From contig JAFVCE010000017.1 in the NCBI GenBank assembly GCA_017479385.1, positions 310,001-374,000 on the forward strand: a DNA stretch of 64,000 nucleotides, given 5' to 3'. Of this stretch, positions 35,433-44,271 are shown piece after piece. The position numbers and the translations under genes were made by a program. Positions within the stretch are counted from its first letter, which is position 1. Each line of letters opens with the position of its first letter. This DNA comes from Bacteroidales bacterium (lineage in GTDB: Bacteria; Bacteroidota; Bacteroidia; Bacteroidales; P3). The notes under the pieces were generated by a model. It was not told the origin of the DNA, searched no databases, and worked only from the letters and a program-made list of their open reading frames with translations.

Positions 35433-35472
35433 TTGGAGCAGTTGCTACGCACTGGCGCGGCAACTGCTCCAA
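35433..35472. terminator. Hairpin after the barrel gene
   Basis: TTGGAGCAGTTGC (35433-35445) and GCAACTGCTCCAA (35460-35472) form a perfect 13-bp stem with a 14-base loop, 26 bases after the barrel stop. No T-tract follows. Confidence 0.55.
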
Positions 35473-35527
35473 CAAATAGAATGCCACACCAGTTCAACCA
35501 ACCTCGTACTAACAACAACTCACCAGC

Positions 35528-36832
35528 ATGAACCTCGTAGCAATAGTAGGACGCCCCAACGTGGGCAAATCGACGCTCTTTAACCGCCTCACGCAGACGC
35601 GCACTGCCATCGTTGACGAAACGGCCGGCGTAACGCGCGACCGCCAGTATGGCCACTCCGACTGGAACGGGAAGAAATTCTCTATCATCGACACCGGCGG
35701 CTACGTGGTGGGAAGCGACGACGCCTTCGAAACCGAAATCCGCAAGCAAGTTGCGCTCGCCATCGACGAGGCCGATGCCATACTCTTTCTGGTCGACGCA
35801 CGCGAAGGGCTAACCCCAATGGACGAGGATGTGGCCAATATGCTCCGCCGTTGCACCAAGCCCGTCTTTCTCGTGGCCAACAAGGTCGACAACTCGCGCG
35901 AGATGGACGCCCTGGGCGAGTTCTACGCCCTGGGTCTGGGCGACCCCTACCCCATTGCCGGCATCAGCGGAAGCGGCACCGGCGACCTGCTCGACGCTCT
36001 GGTGAAAGACTTCGACAGCGGCGAGGACGACCCCACCGAAGGCCTTCCAAGAATAACCGTCGTAGGCCGCCCCAACGTGGGCAAAAGCTCGTTCATCAAC
36101 ACCATCACCGGCCAGCAACGCAACATCGTCACCCCCATCGCCGGCACCACGCGCGACAGCATCTACTCTCACTACAATATGTTCGGGTTCGACTTCAACT
36201 TTGTCGACACCGCCGGCCTGCGCCGCAAACAGAAAGTCGAAGAAGACCTCGAGTTCTACTCCGTCATGCGGTCGGTGCGCGCAATCGAATCGAGCGACGT
36301 ATGCATACTCATGCTCGACGCTTCACAAGGCATTGAACAACAAGACCTTAACATCTTCTCGCTCATTCAGCGCAACAACAAAGGCGTAGTCATCGTGGCC
36401 AACAAATGGGACCTCATCGAGAAAGACAACCACACCCACCGCCAATACGAAGACCTCATCCGCGAGCGCATTGCTCCATTCACCGATGTGCCAATCATCT
36501 TTACAAGCGTCATCAACAAACAACGCATCTACCGAGTGCTCGAAATGGCCAAACAGGTCTACGAGGCTCGCTCGCGACGCATACCCACCGCCCAACTCAA
36601 CGATGTGCTGCTCCCCATCGTCAAAGAGCAGAACCCGCCACCATCGGTCAAAGGCAAATGGGTAAAAATCAAATATATAACACAACTACCCACGGCCTAC
36701 CCTCAGTTTGTCTTCTTCTGCAACCTGCCGCAGTATGTTCGCGACCCCTACCGCCGCTTTGTCGAAAACCGTATGCGCGAGCTGTGGGACTTCCACGGCG
36801 TGCCCATCAAAATCCACTTCCGCGCCAAATAA
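35528..36832 (+). CDS. der: Ribosome-biogenesis GTPase Der (EngA)
   Basis: 434 residues. The tandem GTPase domains are clear: [20 protein letters not shown] (G1, residues 7-26) and [20 protein letters not shown] (G1 of the second, near residue 179). DTGGYV and DTAGLRRK are the G3 motifs, and NKVD and NKWD the G4 motifs. The C-terminal KH-like domain is present ([18 protein letters not shown]). Der helps 50S maturation in the cytoplasm. It is flanked by a hairpin upstream and a terminator downstream, so it is probably a single-gene unit. Confidence 0.97.
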   Translation: MNLVAIVGRPNVGKSTLFNRLTQTRTAIVDETAGVTRDRQYGHSDWNGKKFSIIDTGGYVVGSDDAFETEIRKQVALAIDEADAILFLVDAREGLTPMDEDVANMLRRCTKPVFLVANKVDNSREMDALGEFYALGLGDPYPIAGISGSGTGDLLDALVKDFDSGEDDPTEGLPRITVVGRPNVGKSSFINTITGQQRNIVTPIAGTTRDSIYSHYNMFGFDFNFVDTAGLRRKQKVEEDLEFYSVMRSVRAIESSDVCILMLDASQGIEQQDLNIFSLIQRNNKGVVIVANKWDLIEKDNHTHRQYEDLIRERIAPFTDVPIIFTSVINKQRIYRVLEMAKQVYEARSRRIPTAQLNDVLLPIVKEQNPPPSVKGKWVKIKYITQLPTAYPQFVFFCNLPQYVRDPYRRFVENRMRELWDFHGVPIKIHFRAK

Positions 36833-37020
36833 TGAGGCGTTTTCTGCCGACTGGAAAAGTAATAAATCAACCGTTCAACCACAAGCGCCAAACACCAACC
36901 AGCGGTAAACCTACGGCAGAAATCGAGACAAAGTCGAACAACGCTCAACAAAATTTTGGGGGAGCGCCCCACAAAATTAGTTCGCAAAAGCCCCTAAATA
37001 CCAATTACAAACTACGATAG

Positions 37021-37040
37021 AAGCCCCTAACATCGGGCTT
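37021..37040 (+). terminator. Terminator after der
   Basis: AAGCCC (37021-37026) and GGGCTT (37035-37040) form a short stem followed by TTATCG. It is weak, but sits 190 bases after der and just before repeat copy C. Confidence 0.5.
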
Positions 37041-37051
37041 TTATCGTCATA

Positions 37052-37140
37052 TAACTATCTGAATATCAAGGCCTGCTCGACCTCAATACGACCCTAACCC
37101 CTCCTTAACACGACCCCAACCCTGATAATCAAGCAATTAC
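37052..37140 (+). repeat. Dispersed intergenic repeat, copy C
   Basis: It begins TAACTATCTGAATATCAAGG, has the core CGACCTCAATACGACC with TAACCCCTCCTTAAC, and ends CCTGATAATCAAGCAATTAC. The ends are inverted repeats. This is the only clear copy between two genes on the same strand. Confidence 0.85.
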
Positions 37141-37210
37141 AAAATTACTACTTAACATAATATTAACTAAAAGTTTGTGCAACGATAGTTACATTATTAT
37201 TAGATATTTT

Positions 37211-37343
37211 TCGACGTTTTGCAGACACCGCAAGCCGTGGATTTCGTTTTTTACGGAGAGCTGCAACGTCAGGGAATGGTTTCTAGAACAAACATTGAGC
37301 GAAATTTTGGGGCAATGTGCGGCGGCCCAAAGGGCCGCCGCAC
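37211..37343 (+). other. Structured intergenic segment, possible small RNA
   Basis: Pairings seen by eye: ACGTTTTGCAG (37214-37224) with CTGCAACGT (37261-37269), CCGT/ACGG inside it, and GTGCGGCGGCCC (37317-37328) with GGGCCGCCGCAC (37332-37343), a perfect 12-bp stem with an AAA loop. There is no clear promoter or T-tract. Function unknown. Confidence 0.4.
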
Positions 37344-37451
37344 CACCTCGACAAACAAAAAATCTAACAATAACGACCTGAGAAACAAACAATTAACATG
37401 AAATTTGGAAATATTATTAAACTTTTTGGTCCGTATGTCAGAAAAAAATCA

Positions 37452-37459
37452 TAACTTTG
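37452..37459 (+). promoter_or_regulatory. -7 element for the DUF3127 gene
   Basis: TAACTTTG, 63 bases before ATG 37522. Confidence 0.6.
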
Positions 37460-37521
37460 TAATTTGTCAACCGAGCAGCGTTGGCACACAAATTATTGAC
37501 AATTAAATACATATAATAAAA

Positions 37522-37974
37522 ATGGAAATAACCGGAAGACTCATAAAAATATTGCCCGAAACTCGCGGCGAATCGGCTCGTGGCCCCTGGGTACGTGGCG
37601 GCTTTGTTATCGAAACCGACGGTGAGTATCCTCGCCAGGTGGCTTTCACCTGCTTCGGCGAAGACCGCGTGGCCATGATTCAGAGCGTGCAGCTCAACAG
37701 CCCTGTTGCTGTGACATTCACCCCCGAGTCGCGAGAATTTAACGAGCGCTGGTACACCGACCTGCGCTGCACACGCATCCAAAACTACGTTCCTGGCCAA
37801 ATGCCGCCCGTCTCGAACGGCTACCAGTGGAACGGTGCACCACAACAAGTGGCTCCTGCACCCCAACCCACTGCCCAACCAGCCGCGGCCGCACATCAGC
37901 AACAAGCCGCAACGCCATTTGCCTCGACACCAACCAACGCTATGCCCAACACGGAGGACGACCTCCCTTTCTAA
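37522..37974 (+). CDS. DUF3127 protein, SSB-like
   Basis: 150 residues. The first ~100 residues form an OB-fold-like DUF3127 domain (MEITGRLIKILPETRG, then RQVAFTCFGEDRVAMI and WYTDLRCTRI). A low-complexity Pro/Gln/Ala linker (VAPAPQPTAQPAAAAH) leads to the acidic tip NTEDDLPF. That tip is the classic single-stranded-DNA-binding-protein signature (DDLPF) that recruits repair and replication partners. It is probably an SSB paralogue acting on ssDNA in the cytoplasm; the canonical SSB is not in the window. It is followed by the formyl-THF cyclo-ligase gene. Confidence 0.85.
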   Translation: MEITGRLIKILPETRGESARGPWVRGGFVIETDGEYPRQVAFTCFGEDRVAMIQSVQLNSPVAVTFTPESREFNERWYTDLRCTRIQNYVPGQMPPVSNGYQWNGAPQQVAPAPQPTAQPAAAAHQQQAATPFASTPTNAMPNTEDDLPF

Positions 37975-38007
37975 CCAGCATATAGGCTGATAATCAACAT
38001 TTTGCAC

Positions 38008-38547
38008 ATGGACAAGAAGCAGTTGCGTAAACATATCCGCGAGCTTAAAAACGAGGTCAGCCTGGCCGAAAAAATAGACCGCTCGCGCTGCATTATGCAG
38101 CAATTGGAGCAACTGCCCCAATTTGTCGAGGCGCCTATCGTGCTAACCTACTGGTCTATGGACGACGAGGTGTTCACCCACGAGTTCGTAGAACGCTGGC
38201 ACCGCGAAAAAACGATACTCTTGCCTTGCGTAGACGGCGACGACCTACGGCTGCGCCAATACACAGGCCCCGAATCGCTGCGCGAAGGGCCACAGTTCGG
38301 CATCCCCGAACCGGTTGGCGAAGAATTTACCGCCCTCGACAACATCAGCCTCATCATTGTGCCCGGTGTTGCATTCGACAGACAAAACAACCGCATGGGA
38401 CGCGGCCGAGGCTTCTACGACCGGCTGCTCAAATCCACCACCAAGGCCTATAAAGTTGGTGTAGCGTTCCGATTCCAGCTGTTCGACAAAATACCAGTCG
38501 AGCCGTTTGATGTACCTATGAACCAAGTAGTTAGTGAACCCAAATAA
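38008..38547 (+). CDS. 5-formyltetrahydrofolate cyclo-ligase
   Basis: 179 residues. Converts 5-formyl-THF to 5,10-methenyl-THF with ATP, returning folate to the one-carbon pool. ATG 38008 is chosen over TTG 38002. Family motifs are visible: the N-terminal basic helix (MDKKQLRKHIRELKNE), the aromatic YWSMDDEVFTHEFVERW, and the C-terminal phosphate-binding PGVAFDRQNNRMGRGRGFYD. It lies 33 bases after the DUF3127 gene and before a small membrane protein gene, in a run of plus-strand genes likely to be co-transcribed. Confidence 0.92.
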   Translation: MDKKQLRKHIRELKNEVSLAEKIDRSRCIMQQLEQLPQFVEAPIVLTYWSMDDEVFTHEFVERWHREKTILLPCVDGDDLRLRQYTGPESLREGPQFGIPEPVGEEFTALDNISLIIVPGVAFDRQNNRMGRGRGFYDRLLKSTTKAYKVGVAFRFQLFDKIPVEPFDVPMNQVVSEPK

Positions 38548-38553
38548 CGCAAT

Positions 38554-38559
38554 AGGAGG
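38554..38559 (+). promoter_or_regulatory. Strong Shine-Dalgarno sequence of the small membrane-protein gene
   Basis: AGGAGG inside ATAGGAGGAA, eight bases before ATG 38568. It is identical in context to the sites at 33857 and 62440. Confidence 0.65.
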
Positions 38560-38567
38560 AAAGCCCA

Positions 38568-39038
38568 ATGCCGATGTTCTACACCCCCAAGCCACGCCAG
38601 TTCCACTACACACCGCGGTTCTATGACCCAGAAAAAGAACGATGGGAGGCCCTGAAAAAAAAGTACGCCGAAAGCCATCCTGCCGAGGTCGAACCCGAGG
38701 CGAAGACCCAAAGCCCAGCCGAAAGCGACGACGAACTGGCCTACTTCCAAGCCAAAGTGCGCGACCTGGACCGCCAACAACGGCAAAAAAAAGCCCAATT
38801 CACTGTCAAAGACCTCTTCCGTAGACGGCCAATGCCCACTTTCAACTACACACCTCGCTTTCAAACTCCAACCTCCAACACCGCCGAAACTGCTACCATC
38901 GACTCCACACGCAAAAACGTAAAAATCAAACGCCGCTTCGACATCGGCGACGACGACTACATGAAACCCATGCCCGCCGGCCGTATTATGCTCTACGCTC
39001 TCCTTGTCTGCGCCCTACTCTACTGGATACTCTTCTAA
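38568..39038 (+). CDS. Tail-anchored small protein of unknown function
   Basis: 156 residues. The N-terminal half contains a twice-used motif ([15 protein letters not shown] and [10 protein letters not shown]) separated by an acidic, coiled-coil-like stretch ([20 protein letters not shown]). The protein ends with one hydrophobic helix ([17 protein letters not shown]) at the very C-terminus, so it is probably anchored by its tail in the inner membrane with the bulk in the cytoplasm. Related short proteins are widespread in Bacteroidetes beside folate or panD genes; no function is known to me. It has one of only three strong SD sequences seen here. Confidence 0.75.
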   Translation: MPMFYTPKPRQFHYTPRFYDPEKERWEALKKKYAESHPAEVEPEAKTQSPAESDDELAYFQAKVRDLDRQQRQKKAQFTVKDLFRRRPMPTFNYTPRFQTPTSNTAETATIDSTRKNVKIKRRFDIGDDDYMKPMPAGRIMLYALLVCALLYWILF

Positions 39039-39087
39039 CGCAAAATTAACAAAATTATTGCCCCGAACTACAAAAAAAACTAACCAG

Positions 39088-39432
39088 ATGCAAATCCAAG
39101 TCCTCAAATCCAAAATCCATCGCGTCACCGTCACCGAAGCCGACCTCAACTATATTGGCAGCATCACAATCGACGAGGACCTTATGGACGCCGCACAAAT
39201 AATTGAAAACGAACGCGTTGAGATATACAACATAACCAATGGCGAGCGCTTTGCCACCTATGCCATCCGTGGCCAGCGTGGTAGCGGCGAAATCTGTCTC
39301 AACGGAGCTGCCGCCCACAAAGCACCCGTCGGCAGCCTCATCATCATTGCCAGCTACGCAATCATGGACGCCGACGAAGCCCGCCAGTGGCACCCAACCG
39401 TAATTTTCCCGACCAACAACAAACTAACATGA
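39088..39432 (+). CDS. panD: Aspartate 1-decarboxylase
   Basis: 114 residues. Makes beta-alanine for pantothenate and coenzyme A. It is synthesised as a proenzyme that self-cleaves between G24 and S25 ([11 protein letters not shown]) to give the pyruvoyl group; both residues are present. The N-terminal [19 protein letters not shown] and the later [20 protein letters not shown] are typical. ATG 39088 is chosen because the upstream extension has unrelated composition. Its stop overlaps the next gene by four bases (ATGA). Confidence 0.96.
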   Translation: MQIQVLKSKIHRVTVTEADLNYIGSITIDEDLMDAAQIIENERVEIYNITNGERFATYAIRGQRGSGEICLNGAAAHKAPVGSLIIIASYAIMDADEARQWHPTVIFPTNNKLT

Positions 39433-40460
39433 CCATGGCCCAAGCTGAGACCAAAAGCAAAAAACGCATAGGCGACATACTCAAATTCTCGCTCTTTCTC
39501 GGCATAGGGCTATTCTTCATCTACTGGTTCCTAATCAAACTTGAACCAGACCAAAAAAAGGCCATCTGGGACTCATTTCTCCAAGCCAACTACTGGTGGG
39601 TCGCAGTCGTTATCATAATGGGCCTCATCAGCCATCTGACGCGCGCTGCTCGCTGGCAACTACTCTATAAATCAATGGGTTATAAGACCAGCCTACTAAA
39701 CATTTACGGTTCTGTCGTCATCAGCTACTTGGCCAATATGGCCTTCCCCAGGCTGGGCGAAGTAATGCGCTGCGTGACAATGCGCACCAGCGAAAAAATC
39801 CCACTCGACAAATCGCTCGGAACTGTCGCCACCGAACGCCTTGTCGACGTGCTCTCCTTCGTCGTCATCGTCCTCGTCGGTATGGTATTCCTTTTCGGCG
39901 ACGCCAAAGACTGGCTCTACAACACCCTTTCAGAAAAATACGAATCACTCCCCAACATCTGGCTACTCGCCGCTATCGGCATAATCGTATTAGCTCTCAT
40001 ATTCTTAAGTTACAAACTCTTCTGGACTAAACTACTGAAATACAAGATATTTCGCAAAATCAACGACTTCGCCAAAGGCTGCATCGACGGCCTTAAAAGC
40101 ATACTATTTCTCTCTCCCACCGACGTTTTCCTCTTCATTATCTACAGCCTTTTGACCTATGGTCTGTACATAATGTCGGGCTACGTCATCTGCCTCGCAT
40201 TCAACGAAACAGCCAATCTGCCTCTGATCGTGGCATTCGTAATCTATCTCTTCGGCACAGTTGGCATGACCTTGTCGCAAGGAGGAATCGGTGTCTACCC
40301 CGTTTTGATACAAATGGCACTCGCCATCTACGGCATTAGCTCTGCCGTTGGTACAGCCGCTGGCTGGCTGCTCTGGGGTTGCCAACAAATAACAGTAATT
40401 ATCGTCGGACTACTGTTTTTAATCTACTTCTCATTCAAGAAAAAACATTCAAACACTTGA
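39429..40460 (+). CDS. Lysylphosphatidylglycerol synthase/flippase-like integral membrane protein
   Basis: 343 residues with about eight transmembrane segments. The segment [19 protein letters not shown] and the later [17 protein letters not shown] match the UPF0104 / LPG-synthase TM-region family (YbhN/AglD-like), whose members flip or attach groups to lipids; the C-terminal synthase domain of MprF is absent. [21 protein letters not shown] is a further conserved block. ATG 39429 overlaps the panD stop; ATG 39435 is also possible. It is encoded between panD and trxB in a long plus-strand run. The substrate is unknown. Confidence 0.85.
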   Translation: MTMAQAETKSKKRIGDILKFSLFLGIGLFFIYWFLIKLEPDQKKAIWDSFLQANYWWVAVVIIMGLISHLTRAARWQLLYKSMGYKTSLLNIYGSVVISYLANMAFPRLGEVMRCVTMRTSEKIPLDKSLGTVATERLVDVLSFVVIVLVGMVFLFGDAKDWLYNTLSEKYESLPNIWLLAAIGIIVLALIFLSYKLFWTKLLKYKIFRKINDFAKGCIDGLKSILFLSPTDVFLFIIYSLLTYGLYIMSGYVICLAFNETANLPLIVAFVIYLFGTVGMTLSQGGIGVYPVLIQMALAIYGISSAVGTAAGWLLWGCQQITVIIVGLLFLIYFSFKKKHSNT

Positions 40461-40465
40461 CAAAT

Positions 40466-41395
40466 ATGGAACACACACGTTGTCTGATAATTGGCTCAGG
40501 CCCTGCAGGTTACACTGCCGCTATCTACACTGGCCGCGCCGACATTAAACCCGTACTCTACGAAGGAATGCTCCCTGGAGGGCAACTCACAATCACAACC
40601 GAAATCGAGAACTTCCCCGGCTACCCCGAAGGCATTTCGGGAACCGAGATGATGGCCGACTTGAAAAAACAGGCCAGTCGTTTCGGTGCTGACATTAGGA
40701 GCGGCTACATCGAAAAAGCAGACCTCAGCCACCGTCCATTTATCTGCTCTGACGACCACGGCAACACCATCGAAGCCGAAACAATCATTATTGCCACCGG
40801 TGCTTCCGCCAAGTGGCTCGGACTGCCAAGCGAAAAGAAATTCTATGGACAAGGAGTATCGGCATGTGCCACCTGCGACGGCTACTTCTATAAAAATCAA
40901 GATGTTGCCGTAGTTGGAGGAGGCGACACGGCTTGCGAAGAGGCCAACTACCTCGCCACACTTTGCAACAAGGTATACCTTATACACCGCCGCGATGAGC
41001 TGCGCGCCTCGAAAGCAATGCAGAGCAGAGTGCTGAATAACCCAAAAATTGAAATGGTTTGGAACAGCCGCATTGCCGAAATTAAAGGTACCGACCTCGA
41101 TGGTGTCGAAGCTATTGATATAGAGAACGTTGAAACTGGCGAGCACACAGAAAAATCTGTCACCGGAGTCTTTGTTGCCATTGGTCACAACCCAAACACA
41201 GCGTTCCTCGATGGCCAAATAGAAGTCGACGAACAAGGCTACATAAAAATCAACAATCCCCACTGCGCCACAAATGTCGAGGGCGTTTTCGCCGCTGGCG
41301 ACGTATGCGACCCGAACTTCCGCCAAGCAATCGTTGCTGCCGGACGAGGCTGTATGGCAGCAATGGACGTTGAACGATTTCTTCAAAACCAGTAA
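40466..41395 (+). CDS. trxB: Thioredoxin-disulfide reductase
   Basis: 309 residues. The flavoenzyme transfers electrons from NADPH to thioredoxin. ATG 40466 is chosen; the FAD-binding Rossmann motif follows at once (IIGSGPAGYTAAIY). The redox-active pair is C134-A-T-C137 (SACATCDGYFY). The NADPH motif is VVGGGDTACEEANYLA with HRRDELRASK, and GVFAAGDVCDPNFRQAIVAA closes the FAD site. It is the main cytoplasmic thiol reductase in organisms that lack glutathione. It lies five bases after the membrane-protein gene and five before the porin gene, inside one transcript. Confidence 0.96.
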   Translation: MEHTRCLIIGSGPAGYTAAIYTGRADIKPVLYEGMLPGGQLTITTEIENFPGYPEGISGTEMMADLKKQASRFGADIRSGYIEKADLSHRPFICSDDHGNTIEAETIIIATGASAKWLGLPSEKKFYGQGVSACATCDGYFYKNQDVAVVGGGDTACEEANYLATLCNKVYLIHRRDELRASKAMQSRVLNNPKIEMVWNSRIAEIKGTDLDGVEAIDIENVETGEHTEKSVTGVFVAIGHNPNTAFLDGQIEVDEQGYIKINNPHCATNVEGVFAAGDVCDPNFRQAIVAAGRGCMAAMDVERFLQNQ

Positions 41396-41400
41396 TTTAA

Positions 41401-43452
41401 TTGTTGAAAATCAACAAATTAAACACACTTCGCAAGCTATGGCTGACGTTGCTGACAATCGTCGCAACATCGGCTATTTGGGCGCAATCTGCACCAATCG
41501 ACATTCAACGTGGAAGAGTAAACACCCGCGGAGGAGTTGGTCTGCCAGGAGTTAATTCTTCTGGTAGCAGCAACAACTTGTGGCCAACCGACACTAACAG
41601 AACCGTAGATACCTCGATGAAAGGTCTAATAGACTACGTAGCAATACCTGACTCGATTCTTCAAGCTGGAGTTTATATATTCCACTATAACCCAATGGAT
41701 GTCAAGATATTAAAGTACAGTCATCCTACCCTATCGCCAACAGGGAGTCAATTTGCCGACAAGCTGGACGCTCTGAACAGCAACTACTACCTGTCGAAAG
41801 GTGTTGTTGGGCAATCGCACCTGCCACTTCTATTCACAAGAGGAGACGGCATAGACTTTGAGCCAAAACCGGACATTAATATTGGATACAAGAAGAGCCA
41901 ACGGACTGTAAATATGCTGATTGCGCAAAATCCATATTCTCGACTTAGTTACGGAAGTTCACTCAACAACGACTATCAGGTTAGCGTAAGCCACTCACAA
42001 AATGTAGCACCGCGTTGGAACGTGGCTTTCGACTACACACTTATAAACCCCGAAGGTGTTTACGCACATTCAAGCTCTACAAACCACTACCTCGACTTCA
42101 CAACTAACTATTATTCAAGGGATTCGCGCTACCAAGTGCAAGGAGGAGTAATTTGGCAACATTTCACAATGGAGGAGAACGGAGGTTTGGCTGCCGACTC
42201 TGTTTTCACAATGAGACTGCAATCTAACCGCGCTGGAATACCCGTAACATACGAGGACCTGGTCAGCAAAGACAAGGAACTGATAATTTTTGCGCACCAA
42301 AGTTTCAATACAGTAAGGCAACTGCCTCGTTATGAATATCATACTGAGGTAGTTATGTTAGACAGCATTGCCGACTCGACAACGACTGTTGACACCATTC
42401 CGGCACCGAGACCAAAAGTGCTTAACAGCGGCGTATTCGGCTTCGATATAGCTGTAGAGAGCGACACGCTGCACTATGGCCGGCGCCAACTATGGCAACA
42501 CTATTCGTCGCTACTGTATTGGACAAACGATGCATACATGAACTACAGATGGCCTAACCCACTGAAAATCACCATTGGAGCAAAGCCCGAACACTTCAAG
42601 TCGCACATCGACTCTATTGGGACCGACGAGTTTGCGAGCATATCGCCTTTTGCTAAAGCCGAACTAAATATAACAAATCGTTTTAGCCTGATTTTCAGTG
42701 GAGAAAAGCGTTTTGCATCGAACAAAAATATGAATGCACTAAGGCTCGCTATTGAAACAGCGTTCGAGATGGATAGCATACGCCGAGTGGCCGCCTCGGT
42801 TGCTCTTCAACAAGCACCAGCCGAGTTGATTTTTCACCAACACGCTGCAATAATGAGCCTGCCTTTGGCACTAATGAAAGTGAACAAGTATGAACTTGGC
42901 TACACAAGAGACTCGGTACTGGACTTGAGGCTGACGGCAAGGAACGTGGCAAACAACGTATGGATAGAGAGCAATGGAATAACCACACAATCAACCGCTA
43001 ACGCCTGGTTACTTCAAGCCAAGATGAAAATGACATTGAAGTGGCACCACTGGCACTACGATATGCAGCAAATACTGCAATACAGCACCGATGAGGAGCA
43101 AATAAGGGTGCCACTGTGGGCAACAAAGAACTCTATTTATGCCGACGTTGACTTGTTTGCAAAGGCATTGAAGGTACAAATTGGGTTAGATGTGAGGTAC
43201 CACACAGCCTACTACGCCGACGCTTACCAGCCCTACGGAGGTTACTTCTACCGCCAAAACGAGACGAAGATTGGCAACTACATTTGGGGCGATGTGTTTA
43301 TAAATCTGCAAGTTAAGCGCGCCACGATATATGCAAAAGTAGGCCATTTGAACGCTGTTTGGGAGACTTCGCCAAACTACTTTCTCCTACCCCACTACCC
43401 AGGGCAAAAGCTTGGGCTGATTTATGGTGTAGTGTGGCGCTTCTTTGACTAA
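41401..43452 (+). CDS. Putative porin (Bacteroidetes large barrel)
   Basis: 683 residues. The signal peptide is NTLRKLWLTLLTIVATSAIWAQ. There is no ATG before it: TAA at 41398-41400 directly precedes TTG TTG at 41401-41406, so a TTG start is forced and translation is probably coupled to trxB. The early IFHYNPMDVKILKYS, the TRGDGIDFEPKPDINIGYKK block and the tyrosine-rich strands (YGSSLNNDYQVSVSHSQN) resemble the putative porin family of Bacteroidetes outer membranes. It ends GLIYGVVWRFFD, with an aromatic barrel end. The cargo is unknown. Confidence 0.8.
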   Translation: MLKINKLNTLRKLWLTLLTIVATSAIWAQSAPIDIQRGRVNTRGGVGLPGVNSSGSSNNLWPTDTNRTVDTSMKGLIDYVAIPDSILQAGVYIFHYNPMDVKILKYSHPTLSPTGSQFADKLDALNSNYYLSKGVVGQSHLPLLFTRGDGIDFEPKPDINIGYKKSQRTVNMLIAQNPYSRLSYGSSLNNDYQVSVSHSQNVAPRWNVAFDYTLINPEGVYAHSSSTNHYLDFTTNYYSRDSRYQVQGGVIWQHFTMEENGGLAADSVFTMRLQSNRAGIPVTYEDLVSKDKELIIFAHQSFNTVRQLPRYEYHTEVVMLDSIADSTTTVDTIPAPRPKVLNSGVFGFDIAVESDTLHYGRRQLWQHYSSLLYWTNDAYMNYRWPNPLKITIGAKPEHFKSHIDSIGTDEFASISPFAKAELNITNRFSLIFSGEKRFASNKNMNALRLAIETAFEMDSIRRVAASVALQQAPAELIFHQHAAIMSLPLALMKVNKYELGYTRDSVLDLRLTARNVANNVWIESNGITTQSTANAWLLQAKMKMTLKWHHWHYDMQQILQYSTDEEQIRVPLWATKNSIYADVDLFAKALKVQIGLDVRYHTAYYADAYQPYGGYFYRQNETKIGNYIWGDVFINLQVKRATIYAKVGHLNAVWETSPNYFLLPHYPGQKLGLIYGVVWRFFD

Positions 43453-43565
43453 CGACGAAACAGCAGCAAGGTCGAAGTAGAGCCTGCATGACAAGCGGGG
43501 GGGGGGTAGAAAAATCGTTGTAATTGGGAGGGGTAAAAATTGGGCTAAACCGGGTAAAAATCGTT

Positions 43566-43620
43566 GCACTACTCGATGTTAATACGACCTTAACCCGACC
43601 TTAACCCGACCCAAGAGTGA
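43566..43620 (+). repeat. Dispersed intergenic repeat, degenerate copy D
   Basis: Only the core is clear: CTACTCGATGTTAATACGAC followed by CTTAACCCGACCTTAACCCG. Terminal inverted repeats are not clear. A run of about ten G residues lies nearby at 43497-43506. It lies between the convergent porin and mntP genes. Confidence 0.55.
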
Positions 43621-43680
43621 GTGTGGAAAAAGTGTGGTAACGATAATTTTGTAACGACAAAAACGCACCATTAACGAAAA

Positions 43681-44256
43681 TTATGCAGCTTGGAGGAAAA
43701 GATGCTCGATTAGGATTTTTAGGCCGAGGAGAATCAATACTATTCCGGCTACTATGCCTGCCGCCTTGCCACGTATAGCTATGTGGCGACAGCCAAGCCA
43801 ACCACCTATAAACGAGACTATGAATGTGAAAAGCAGGGTAACAGACGAGGCTATAACAACTTGATTTGTATGGTATTGCAGTCCCCAAGTAATGCCAACA
43901 ACAAAGGCATCGATGCTGGTAGCAATGGCGAGGAGACAGATTATACGGAACCGAGATATGTCGAAGCGGTTTTCTTTTTCTGATTCTGACGAGAATGCGT
44001 CGCTAATCATCTTGGCACCAATCAATGCGAGCAGCCCGAAAGCAATCCAGTGGTCAACCGACTCGACAACTGTCTTGAAAGCTTCGCCAAGCAAAGCTCC
44101 GAGGAGAGGAAAAAGGCCTTGAAAAATCGCGAAGACGAGGGCAATGAGTAGCCGGCGCCGTAGCGGCGGTTTTTGCTGAAGAGAAACGGCAGTAGAGACA
44201 AAAAACGAGTCTACACATAGGGCAAGGGCAAAGAGTACTATTTCGGCAAAAGTCAT
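43681..44256 (-). CDS. mntP: Manganese efflux pump
   Basis: 191 residues with six hydrophobic segments arranged as two repeats. Each repeat carries the metal-binding aspartate motif: ALALCVDSFFVSTAV in the first and AIATSIDAFVVGITWGL in the second. This matches MntP, which exports Mn2+ across the inner membrane. It lies 15 bases after the ATP-grasp gene on the same strand. The yybP-ykoY manganese riboswitch common upstream of mntP elsewhere is not visible; any control would have to act through the upstream gene. Confidence 0.92.
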   Translation of the reverse strand: MTFAEIVLFALALCVDSFFVSTAVSLQQKPPLRRRLLIALVFAIFQGLFPLLGALLGEAFKTVVESVDHWIAFGLLALIGAKMISDAFSSESEKENRFDISRFRIICLLAIATSIDAFVVGITWGLQYHTNQVVIASSVTLLFTFIVSFIGGWLGCRHIAIRGKAAGIVAGIVLILLGLKILIEHLFLQAA

Positions 44257-44271
44257 AGCAATGGTCTGATT

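Larger units (their letters stand above)
36833..37521. other. 690-base non-coding stretch between der and the DUF3127 gene
   Basis: No credible large gene. It contains the der terminator (37021-37040), repeat copy C (37052-37140), a structured segment ending in a very strong hairpin (37211-37343), an 18-codon ATG frame at 37398-37454 of doubtful significance, and the promoter of the next gene (37452-37459). Confidence 0.7.

Noticed and set aside
37398-37454. 18-codon ATG frame (MKFGNIIKLFGPYVRKKS)
   Set aside because: Too short to judge and it ends inside the promoter of the next gene; kept only as a remark in the gap entry.
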